From: Mesostigma viride
Taxonomy: Eukaryota > Streptophyta > Mesostigmatophyceae > Mesostigmatales > Mesostigmataceae
DNA: 37,500 nt
Reading direction: 5' to 3'
Assembly: GCA_009746045.1 (NCBI GenBank)
Contig: RPFO01000059.1
Location: forward strand, 252,501 to 290,000
Shown here one piece after another: positions 21,423 through 30,448 of the stretch. Each line of letters starts with the position of its first letter. The stretch's first letter is position 1. Made by a program: the position numbers and the translations under genes. The notes under the pieces are model-generated. The model searched no databases, was not told the DNA's origin, and saw only the letters and a program-made list of their open reading frames with translations.

Positions 21423-23025
21423 CTATATCCGATCCTCAGGACCAATAACCTCCACCTGCGGACTTCTACCCTGGCTAGCAACGGGCCGCGAGGCCCGTGG
21501 GGAGAAAACAGGAGCATACCCCTCGGGAAGGTGCTTATCGCAGATGGCAGCCCATTTCTCCTTGTCAATCATGCGGGCGCGGAGTACGGATAGTCCCAGA
21601 AGCCCTGCATCTTCAAGCAGTTGTGTCACATATAGGTCCGGGTCATGCCGCGCCGGTGCCTGGCGCGCACAAGTTTGCCAGTGGGTTGCGATGGGACAAG
21701 GGGACCCTGCCATAGGAGGAGGTGTCTACCTGGTTGGCCCGTCTTAAGCCCCCCGGCAGGGCCCACATCGGTATCCACCTGGTCAGACTGTGCGGGCAAG
21801 ATGGCCGGCAAAGAGTAGGCGGTGTTGTCGGATGGTATGGGTGACAAGAGGGAGCTCGCAGTAGAGCTCGGCCCGGGTGCGGCGTTCTTGGTAGCGGACG
21901 CCGAGGATATGACGGAGCATTCGAGTGACGGTGCCGTCAAGCTGCTGGCTCAGCGCCTGGTCCAGGGTCCACGCCTCGCAGCCATAAAGGAGGATGCTGA
22001 GGACAAGGGCCTTGAACAGAATGCGCTTGCGTCGCTCACTCAGGTAGCGACAGGTCCAGAACCTGTCGAGGCGGCGGAGGGCCGCCCAGGCCTGGCCAAT
22101 GCGGGTGTTGATGTCGTCGGCCGTGGAGGGAAGCCAGCTGCCAAGGAGCTTGAAGCGAGTCGCCGGGGGGACGGCCGGACGGGGCTGCCGTCCAGCAACA
22201 GGAGGGTGGGTGGGGCTATCCCAGCAGGGAAGCCGGCCGATGGCCATGACCTCCGTTTTCTTGCTGATCATATAAGTGACCGCCCGCGCTTCCAGTGATA
22301 AGCTGTCTAGCCAGAGTTGGGCTGACTCCGGGGTTTCACACGAGTGTCGTGTCATCCGCGTAGATCAGATCGCTCATGCAGGCGGTAGGGTGGGTCAACC
22401 ACGCCGTAGCTTGCGTACTCCGTGACCTCGATCCCCGGCGGGCGCCCCTCCACCCGGGCGAAGCGGGCTTGGGCACGCCGCATAATATAGTCCACCATAA
22501 TGATGAATAGATATGGGGAGAGCACACGTACAGCCCTGCCACACCCCGGTGTGCCATGCAGGGGGAACGCCGGAGTGACGCCGTCGGCGGTACGGACCTG
22601 GGCTTGGGACCCTTCATAGAACTGGCGGATGATCTATAGTCAACCATGTACGATGGGACACGGAACAGGTGAAGGACCATCCACAGGGCGTCCCATATAA
22701 CCGTATCGAATGCCTTGGTGTAATCCACGAAGATCAATAGCCATGGCAAGAGGCCGGGGGCCAGGCGGCCCACTTCCTCGATCAGGCGGCGCGCGGTAAT
22801 AGTGACCATAACACAATTGCGACCAACACGGAAGCCCATCTGGGACTCACCTAGGTGGGGATCGAGGCTGGCGCGCATGCGGTTCAGCAGGAGACGCATG
22901 AAGACTTTCAGCACGCAGCTTTGGAGGCATACGCCGCGGTAGTTGCCGGTATCCGCGGCGGACCCCTTGCCCTTGTAGAGCATGACCCGGACAGCGGTCT
23001 TCGTTCGCTCAAAACCTATATATAC
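21423..23025 (-). pseudogene. LINE reverse transcriptase, RTE-like, 5'-truncated
   Basis: Motifs in order are VRVMLYKGKG and GNYRGVCLQS; MGFRVGRNC; LLIFVDYTKAFDTVIWDAL (catalytic block A); a frameshifted block B with LSPYLFIIMVDY; SDLIYADDTTLV (catalytic YADD); RFKLLGSWLP; RKRILFKALVLSILLYGCEAW; TIRQHRLLFAGHLAR; and the terminal LLEDAGLLGLSVLRARM..KEKWAAI. The CEAW and FAGH blocks recall RTE-clade proteins. Frame changes near 22600, 22345 and 21700 and the missing N-terminus make it inactive. The endonuclease domain is absent because of 5' truncation at the head-to-head junction. Confidence 0.75.
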
Positions 23026-23029
23026 TGGC

Positions 23030-23440
23030 ACTCGAAGGACCTTGGCGAGCACCGCAAGCGAATGCTCTTCAAGGTCCTGGTCCTCACGGTGCTTATACGT
23101 ATGGCGCCGAGGCATGGACGCTCGCGGACACACTGGCAAGCTGGACGGCACGGTTTACAGGATGCTTTGACAGGTCCTGATCGAATGTAGGGTTTTCCAC
23201 ACATAGGTCATTATTGCTAGTCTTTGTATCAGGGTATGCCTCACATTTCGGAGGAGATTAGGCAGCGTAGGATAGCATTTGTAGGACATCGAGATTGCTC
23301 GCACCAGTCAGGTAGACACCGCCCTTGGTCTGGCCGGCCCCCAGCGGCTTGGCCAACCAGGGCGGCATATCCTGCCCTGGCCCGTGAGGATAGCCGCTAC
23401 ACTACCGCCTCGTCTGCATGCCATTACAGTAGAGGACAGC
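23030..23440 (+). pseudogene. Second LINE C-terminal fragment, opposite orientation
   Basis: The frames contain LGEHRKRMLFKVLVLTVL, LDGTVYRML and ISEEIRQRRIAFVGH. These match LSERRKRILFKALVLSIL, LDGTVTRML and VTHTIRQHRLLFAGH of the minus-strand copy. Its end, DSRYTTASSACHYSRGQLG, is also shared with that copy. Several frameshifts are present. Confidence 0.65.
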
Positions 23441-23602
23441 TCGGATGAGGATTAGATCCCCATCTAGTGCTTAATGGTTGGGGGATGATGCAGACGATAT
23501 TTGTTTAAACTTTTGTGTAATCATTTTTCAATGAGATTAGCGCATAGTTCTCCGTGGCATGCCTTCGCGCATGACACGCAAGTACTTACTTACTTACTTA
23601 CT

Positions 23603-23726
23603 GCCCTGGCCTGGCCCCAATCAAGGACATTCCGAGAAAGCTGGGTAAACCTGCTATGAACTACATACAGATGTTGCTGGCCGACCTAGGGGTCCCAGCT
23701 CAGTTTGAACACCGCATTCACTCCCT
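23603..23726 (+). pseudogene. LINE ORF2 C-terminal segment, left part (outer LINE L0)
   Basis: The open frame reads PIKDIPRKLGKPAMNYIQ, then MLLADLGVPAQFEHRIHSL. It is cut by the HAL-a insertion and resumes at 32070. It aligns with the C-terminus of the LINE at 29174-29417 (FKEQLVEDMGG). About 130 residues expected between 14918 and this point are missing, so either a deletion came with element E or the two parts are separate copies. Confidence 0.6.
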
Positions 23727-24771
23727 GTGCAATACCATAGCTGTCTATGCTAAGGATACACGAGCCACGAGGTAGCCATGGCTGTCGGAGCTCATAATTT
23801 TCACGTTTGAGCACCGAATTCAGCTGTGAATATCACAATCGCTTCGTCTTTCTTAGACGCACATGCTGATATAATTTTCCGAAGCTATAACGCACTATAC
23901 GATGAGCAAACGCCTCTCGACGCAACGCAGCCTGGCGGCTGCGCTCAGCAATGAAAATACGCCTGCAGCCCAGGCTGCAGCTTCGCCAACCGGCCAGACA
24001 GAAGGCAGCGGCGCCACTAGCCAAGCTCTAGTGGTCGCCCATCCCCCTGCTGAGCCCGCATCGCCAGCAGCGTCGCCAGAACCCAAGCGCAGTCGCCCTG
24101 CCGAGCCGAGCTGGGTCGAGCTCGAATTTGTAGCCGAAGCCCGCCAGCCCGGCTTCTTGGACAAGCTTACCGAGGACCGCATCCTGGGCTGCGTGCTTTG
24201 GGGATCACACGCCTCGCTTGTTGAATTGTGCAAGCAGCTCTTCAACCGAGGCCGCCTCTTTGATTCTCGCCTGAATCGCGTCTCCTCTTTCGACCACTTT
24301 CCCACTGGCCTCCGCCGCCCCCACCTCCAGGAATACGCTCTCTTCTCCATCCTTGGACGCTCCATCTCGGAGCTTTGGCCCCCAAAGCCCCTCACCACCA
24401 CCTTAACCGAAGCCTCCATCCGCTCACTCCTCCAGGAGGCCCTCGAGCAGCACGTGGCCCCCATCGCAGCAGATGTGGCGGCCATGGGCAGCACGCTGGC
24501 TCCCCCTCCTCTCCACCGCCATCTCCGCCATCTCCACCGCCACCTCCACCCTCCTCGCCTCCTCCACCGCCACCACCTCCACCTCCGACGCCATCACCGC
24601 CCAGCTCCGTGACATCGACCAGCGTCTTAAGGACAACGCCATCGCTATCGAGGTTCTGCAGAACACCGCAGGCCTCACCGCCCAGGCGGTGAAGGACATT
24701 GCCGCCAAGCCAGCCCCGGCTGGCCTGGCCGGCGATGCTCCTCCCATCACCGCCTGGGCGGACATGCTTAA

Positions 24772-26489
24772 CTCGTCGTCTGTCCCTGGTCCTAATTTTA
24801 GGACTGAGTTCAACTCAGTCCTAATTTTAGGACCTAATTTTGAGGTTTTGTAGAAAATTCGCCCCGGTCGGAATATTTGGCAGAAAATTTTTCTCAAAAT
24901 TTATTCAAATACTACTTGAAAAGATCTTTCTTGGACATATTTTTGGGATTTTTTTGGATTTGGTTTGGGCGGCTAACCGTACGGTGAAAGTACAGGTGGT
25001 AAGGGTACATTTTCTCGCGAAACGTGAGTTCCGGAAATGCACGACCTAGCCATGGCGGCTTGCGCCCATGCATGCAGTTTACGTTTTCGGACGATTTTGC
25101 GGGCCAAACCCAGGAAATAGATTTTTTATGTCCTAAAGATGATACAGGTGAATTTCAACCTCGCGGGGATGCGATTTACTGGGTGTCGGCACTGTTCTTG
25201 CTGGAAAAATCTGCGATTAGGCAGGTCGACGGAATGGATTACTACAATTGATTCCCGGATCAAATCGAAGGGTTTATAGGTTTCTTTCTACCTTTTATCA
25301 TGTATTGTCGTAGATTAAGTCTAGTGGCAGTAAAGATTTGATGATTTCGACCACTCTGTCACGTCATGGTTTGTGTGCCGCAAAGTGCCACTTTTGCAGG
25401 CACCGCCTGGGCCAAGGTAACGCCAGCCGTGCCAGGTAAAGCTGGAATATCGCTGCTTCATCGTTTCTTGGTATTCTTACATGAGTTTAAGCTTGCGATG
25501 CGCTGTCAGTTTTGAGTCTTGCTGCTCTTTCTTGACCGTTGCCTGCCCCTCTCTAAAACCATCTTTTTAGATGATCTTACCAGGCATTTGCCTTACCGTA
25601 GCGTGGCTGTACAAGGTTTTAGGTGCTGAATGGGTTAAAACACTTTCATAGATGTTAGTTATTCTCTTGCTATGTTCATACTGCATGATTGTGTGGTCAT
25701 GGGCTGCGTCAAGGGTACTGTCAAGCTTATACGGGTGAGTGAAAAATCTTGGTGATAAACCACTGTCATCATGTGCCAGCAGGTATCTTGGCCATGTCAT
25801 GGCAAGGTAATACAGTTTTATCCATGTCCATTCTTGTAAAGAACAATTAAATGTGACTAACCTACCCATTATATCGGTGGTTATTACTTATAATACATCC
25901 CTTTGTAGCTACGTATCCATACGCATTCCCTATATGTATGCATAGGCTTTCACACATACTAAGGTACAATATAACTGCAATATGATGATGCAAGTATGTT
26001 TTCCTATTATGCCTGAAGGGAAATGGGCTGATTGACATGGTTTGTGGCCACGCTACTATGTAGTATGACCGCACTTACATGCTTGCAAATTGCTAGCATG
26101 GCCCAGTCCTATGTATAGGACTGGCAGTATTTGGCGTGTTTCAGGCAGTGCCAGTGGCCAAATTGAGTCCAGTTTTTTGCCACAGGTCAAGAACTATATT
26201 GTTTACATGCCTGTATTTTTTAAACATGCATATGGAATTTATTCAATTTTTGCCACTCATGCTTCCACACAAAAATGCAAAATCGCCGACGGTGCCATAC
26301 ATCCATGTCATTTTTAGGAGTTTGGGTCAAGTTTTCACTGATGTAGTATTTTTGCCAGCAAGAGGACATCAAATACTCCATAGACCCACATCTAAGCATC
26401 TTGGATGGACCCCCCACCTAGTCACTACACACGGTTGAAAAAGGTCAACTCAGTCCTATTATTAGGACTGAGTTGGGACAGACGACGAG
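24772..26489 (+). mobile_element. A-family TTAA element, copy A1 (intact ends)
   Basis: The element is bounded by TTAA at 24768-24771 and 26490-26493. The TIR is CTCGTCGTCTGTCCC, perfect at both ends. Next to each end are inverted repeats of AGGACTGAGTT/AACTCAGTCCT. HAL-b shows the empty site GACATGC-TTAA-GCAGCA (reverse complement near 30975). Length is 1718 bp. The only notable frame is the small ORF at 25072-25251. It is non-autonomous. Confidence 0.92.
25072..25251 (+). CDS. Conserved small ORF carried by A elements (copy in A1)
   Basis: This is 59 codons from ATG 25072 to TGA at 25251. Compared with A2 it shares MQFTF, QTQEID, CPKDD, GDAIY and VSALFLLEKSAIRQVDG. Most differences fall in a short central segment. 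The frame is open in both copies in an otherwise stop-rich element, which hints at past selection or recent common origin. Family unknown. Confidence 0.35.
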   Translation: MQFTFSDDFAGQTQEIDFLCPKDDTGEFQPRGDAIYWVSALFLLEKSAIRQVDGMDYYN

Positions 26490-26964
26490 TTAAGCAACAT
26501 ACCACCTCCACCACCTCCGCCGTCGCAGCCCAGCTTCAACGGCCGGCAGACGCTTGACCTCCGCGAGGAGGCCGAGCTCGCCAAGCGCAGCCTCAACGCC
26601 ATACTCAAGAACTTCGACATGGAAGAAGGTGAGAATTCCGAGAAGCTTGCACGTGCGTTTGAGAGCAAAATCCTTGCACGCATGGGCCTCCTTGGCGAGA
26701 TTAAGCTGACCGCCCACCGCCTCCCCCGCGCGCGGGGTAAGGCAGGGGCGCCTCCGCCTCTTCTCATCTTTGACAGCCCAGCAGACAAGATTTCGTTTCT
26801 CAGACGCCGCAAGCGGCTCGCGAACACTCCCTTCACCGTGGACGACGACTTGACCCTGGCGCAGCAACAACGGCGACGGGAGCTATGGCCGACCTACCTC
26901 CAGCTCCGGCAGACCAAGGCGGGCCAGCCGGTGTACTGGAAGGGGGCGGCCATCTATACGTCGG

Positions 26965-27392
26965 AATAGATAGACCGTGGCCATGTACATGTACGCCTCC
27001 TAGAGGCACTATCCTAGCTCAGCCACGCGCTTTCCTTAATCATGTACATGTGTGCCTATGATGAGCCACACCCCAGATGATCAGTGCCTATAGCTTTATT
27101 TAGTTATGTTGTGCCCATGCAGGGAGTAACTCTCTGCTGAGACGCCATGCCCTAGCTTCTTTGTATAGCTATGCTGATCTTCCCCCCCATGACAGGCTCC
27201 CCCTTCGCTGGGCATAGCTTGAAGATCATGGGGATGCAAGTGCCCTGGTGCACCTAGAGCAAGGGTCCTTTACATCCCCACCCTTGCAGGAAGTAGCTTA
27301 GGATGTATGATAGGCCATATGCCCCCCTCTCAAGGGCTGTGTGCTACATATACTCCCAACGGAGTTATGTTACAATTCAATTCAATTCAATC
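26965..27392 (+). mobile_element. 5'-truncated HAL 3'-UTR copy inside ORF1 of HAL-a
   Basis: The fragment starts at AATAGATAGACCGTGGCC, the beginning of the HAL 3' UTR, and ends with hairpin ACTCC-CAAC-GGAGT (27352-27365) and a CAATT-repeat tail. The TSD is TACGTCGG (26957-26964 and 27393-27400), possibly 11 bp allowing a 2-bp indel. It has no coding content, and it shows that 3' UTR sequence alone is mobile in trans. Confidence 0.85.
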
Positions 27393-27678
27393 TACGTCGG
27401 CCACAAGCCCTGGCACGCGACCCCCTCGACCACCGCGGCCCCAGCGACTCCGGCAGCCCCAGCCTAGGAGAATACAGCAGCAGTAGTGTAGAATAGATAG
27501 ACAGTGGCCTTGTACATGCCCGCCTACTACAGGCACTATACCAGCTGAGCCTAGCCTTTTCTAGTCATGTACATGTGTGCCTATGATGAGCCACCCTCCA
27601 GATGATACCTAGCTTTATTTAATTATGCAGTGCCCATGCAGGGGGTCACTCCCTGCTGAGAAGCCATTAATTAATTAA

Positions 27679-29019
27679 CCCATGGTCCGCCAGCACTTTT
27701 TTTGGTTTTTTGACCCCTGAAAATGAAAAAAATCATAACTCCTAGACCACAACTCCAAACACCCTCAACCAAGATGCCAGGAATATCTACACTTCAAGGG
27801 CTTTCAGAATATGCAATAATATCACGAGTCCATTCAGTGCCCTGGATGTTATCTTCAGTCAAAGTTGGACAAAAGACGAACTTTTTCGTGTTAGAAAAAG
27901 TTAACCCCCCCCCTTTTCTCCGGGGGAGGATTCTAAACACCAAAATCATGGTTGGATATTTTTATTAGAATGTTCAGGGGTCCCCCAACGGGGGGGTGCA
28001 CTCAGAATTGCATTTTACACACGGCACCATGCTCATATTGACACATGACTACGAACACCCCAAATGGAGAAAAATGCCATGCTATACAATTATGCAATAT
28101 AAATGACCACAATAGAGTGCCAAACCTGCTGGAATCCAAACATGACGCCAACTTGCCATCACTGAACGTTATCCCCCAAAGAAGTGCCACAAATTGTGCA
28201 CCATAATGGCTAATACCCCTCCTAGAGCAGGCATGGAAAGCTGTTGCAATAACACTATCCTACTCATCAAAAGACATGTAAGGACGTACGAGTTTCCCTG
28301 CAAACAACGTGCAAACGCATTGCCGTACCTGCCTCGATCATGACCTGGCCGGGTTCCGCTGGCCGGCAAGCTCATACGTCACGTATGCAGCTACTAGTGG
28401 GAGAGGCGGCCATAGCCGCTCTATCCATGCATCTGTCATCATTACCATGTTGAAGATATGTGCAAAGATGACGTCTAACGCGTCCACGTCCCCAGCAAAT
28501 GGCGCAGCGGACTTTCGTAAAGACGCGGGAGGCCCAGGCAGACGGAAACTCCCAAGAACCAAAGGAAACCGGCGATACCAAACGGGACGTCTCGTCTGAC
28601 AGTGACTACCAAGACAGAGGTAATAGCCACTGCGTATTTCCTCAACAGCATAAATCTGATCATTCTTGACGTACCAAAATAATGCATCATCGTTCAGGGG
28701 TCATCATCTGACCCATTTCAAGCCGCGGAACCCAAAATTGCCACAAAATGGCGCGCTGACAGCCATATCTTGCTATGCGCGCGCGCAACGGTAAAAAATG
28801 TTAGCAAAAGTCACGTGACTGCCTGCAAGAAAGTGGTGGTATTTACTGTGCTATGGCGCAATTACCTACCCAACCTATGCATTTTCATTGAGGTTGGGTC
28901 TGCCCCGACCCGCCGGACATATTTACGTTACGTCACTTACGTCGCAGGTCACGGAATTACGCGGTACAGTTACGTTACGTGTGTTGTGGTCAAATTTGAC
29001 CACATCGGCGGACCATGGG
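27679..29019. mobile_element. C-family TTAA element, piggyBac-like ends
   Basis: TTAA flanks lie at 27675-27678 and 29020-29023. The TIR CCCATGGTCCGCC is perfect over 13 bp, and a CCC start after TTAA is typical of piggyBac-type ends. Near the right end is a perfect palindrome GTGGTCAAATTTGACCAC. The 1341-bp body has only short frames (for example plus 27723-27968, 81 codons, unrecognised). It is non-autonomous and sits inside the TTAA-repeat tail of L4. Confidence 0.88.
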
Positions 29020-29173
29020 TTAATTAATTAGACTCGTGCTCCCGTTGGGGAGTCACGGAGCATTAACCCCGATGGATGGATGGATGGGTGCAACATTCCT
29101 ACCGGTCTAATCTATCTACATCTATCTAACAACATGCTAACTACATCTATCTAGGCAGCCGCACGAGGGGGAG

Positions 29174-29417
29174 CTATCTGGCGTGCCTCCCGCGGGATTG
29201 CACACGCGGGCGCTTCCCCACTGGGGGGGGCTCGTTGTCCTCTATGACCTGGGCCCACTTGGCCTTGTCCATCATCTTCTTCCAAATCACGGAGAGGCCG
29301 AGGCCCCCCATGTCCTCTACTAGCTGTTCCTTGAAGGTGCGGGCCTTGCGGCGTCTAACATCACTAGGCCCAGCCCACGTCAGGAGGTGCCGGCCAGGCT
29401 GAGCTGGTCGCAGTCCC
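29174..29417 (-). pseudogene. LINE ORF2 C-terminal fragment in L4
   Basis: The minus-strand frame reads PAQPGRHLLTWAGP, then FKEQLVEDMGGLGLSV and MMDKAKWAQVIEDNEPPPVGK, to a stop near 29174. It aligns with the LINE C-termini at 21423-21713 (PGRHLLLWQGP, LLEDAGLLGLSV, KEKWAAI) and at 32070-32161 (NKKRWQKIVK..PAPVGKP). It is 5'-truncated by incomplete reverse transcription. Confidence 0.7.
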
Positions 29418-29964
29418 GCTGAGAAGCCATGCCCTAGCTTTTGTATAGCTGTGCTGATCTTCCCCACCTATGACAGGCTCCCCTTAGCTGGGTGTTGCCT
29501 GAAACTCTGGGTGGTGCAGGTGCCCTAGTGCACCTATATAGAGCAAGTGTTGTTTACATTCCCACCCTTGCAGGAAGTAGCTTAGAATGTATGATAGGCC
29601 ATATGCCCCTTCTCTGGGCTATTAATTAATTAATTAATTAATTAGGAACATAACTCCGTTGGGAGTATATGTAGCACATAGCCCTGAGAAGGGGCATATG
29701 AGCCTATAATACATTCTAAGCTACTTCCTGCAAGGGTGGGAATGTAAACAACACTTGCTCTAGGTGCACCAGGGCACCCGCACCCTCATGGTCTATCACG
29801 CTATGCCCGGGTAAGGGGGGGAGCATGCCTGTGAGGGGGAAGATCATCATGGCTATACAAGACGGCTATGGCATGGCTTCTCAGCAGGGAGTGACTCCCT
29901 GCATGGGCACAACATTACTAAATAAGGCTAGGCATCGTCTGGAGTGTGGCACATCATAGGCACA

Positions 29965-30307
29965 TCATGTACATGTGTGCCTATGATGAGCCACACCCCA
30001 GATGATGCCTAGCTTTATTTAGTTATGTTGTGCCCATGCAGGGAGTAACTCTCTGCTGAGACGCCATGCCCTAGCTTCTTTGTATAGCTATGCTGCTCTT
30101 CCCCCCCATGACAGGCTCCCCCTTCGCTGGGCATAGCTTGAAGATCATGGGATGCAAGTGCCCTGGTGCACCTAGAGCAAGGGTCCTTTACATCCCCACC
30201 CTTGCAGGAAGTAGCTTAGGATGTATGATAGGCCATATGCCCCCCTCTCAAGGGCTGTGTGCTACATATACTCCCAACGGAGTTATGTTACAATTCAATT
30301 CAATTCA
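29965..30307 (+). mobile_element. 5'-truncated HAL 3'-UTR copy (HAL-c) inside HAL-b
   Basis: The duplicated target is about 31 bp (29934-29964 and 30308-30338), starting ATCGTCTGGAGTGTGGC, with one mismatch. The fragment ends with hairpin ACTCC-CAAC-GGAGT (30270-30283) and a CAATT-repeat tail. It is nearly identical to the fragment at 26965-27392, so both came from the same recent source. Confidence 0.8.
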
Positions 30308-30448
30308 ATCGTCTGGAGTGTGGCTCATCATAGGCACACATGTACATGATGAAATAAAGCGCGTGGCTTAGCTGGGATAGGGCCTCTAGGAGGCGTACAT
30401 GTACATGGCCACGGTCTATCTATTCTACACTACTACTGCTGTATTCCC

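Larger units (their letters stand above)
21344..23475. mobile_element. Head-to-head pair of 5'-truncated LINE copies
   Basis: The minus-strand copy (21344 to about 23025) and the plus-strand copy (about 23026-23475) meet at their truncated 5' ends. Both have the same 3' terminus facing outward: about 130 bp including GCATGCCATTACAGTAGAGG and ending GTGCTTAA. The insertion interrupts the right TIR of element E between AAGGGTT and GGTTGGGGG, giving a 4-5-bp duplication (GGTT). The pair therefore looks like one insertion event, or two events at the same site. Confidence 0.7.
14920..23602. mobile_element. Element E: long-TIR element with (AAGT)n ends, heavily interrupted
   Basis: Arms of about 140 bp are inverted copies. 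The left arm is 14920-15060, starting AAGTAAGTAAG then TACTTGCGTGTCATG and ending CCAACCCTTGGATGG. The right arm is 23602-23476 and continues, after an insertion, at 21343-21331. Weaker homology continues further inward. Without B2 (15517-21150) and the LINE pair (21344-23475), E would be about 0.9 kb. The sequences just outside are a LINE reverse transcriptase on the left and a LINE C-terminus on the right. No clear TSD or transposase was found. The alternative is two LINE 3' ends with (TACT)n tails in inverted orientation. Confidence 0.5.
23902..27467 (+). pseudogene. ORF1 of HAL-a: interrupted and frameshifted
   Basis: It starts at ATG 23902 with MSKRLSTQRSLAAALSNEN, identical to HAL-b ORF1 apart from a few substitutions downstream. 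The frame shifts near 24500, where about 8 bp present in HAL-b are missing. A1 interrupts at 24771, right after the ADML codons. Sequence resumes at 26494 with another small indel and continues through the RRM and C-terminal domain. A 425-bp retroelement fragment interrupts again at 26965. The last codons (27401-27467) end at TAG 27465-27467. The comparison with HAL-b makes both insertion sites exact. Confidence 0.8.
27668..29417 (-). mobile_element. 5'-truncated LINE (L4) with element C in its tail
   Basis: The TSD GCTGAGAAGCCAT lies at 27655-27667 and 29418-29430, within the HAL-a 3' UTR. On the minus strand the LINE runs from 29417 through a C-terminal coding fragment, a 3' UTR with GATG and CTAT microsatellites, the hairpin CTCCC-CAAC-GGGAG (29052-29039), and a TTAA-repeat tail now split by element C. 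LINE sequence is only about 400 bp. Confidence 0.85.

Noticed and set aside
21344-23475. Twin-priming (5' inversion) as the origin of the inverted LINE pair
   Set aside because: Twin priming leaves one 3' end; here both outer ends carry the same LINE 3' terminus.
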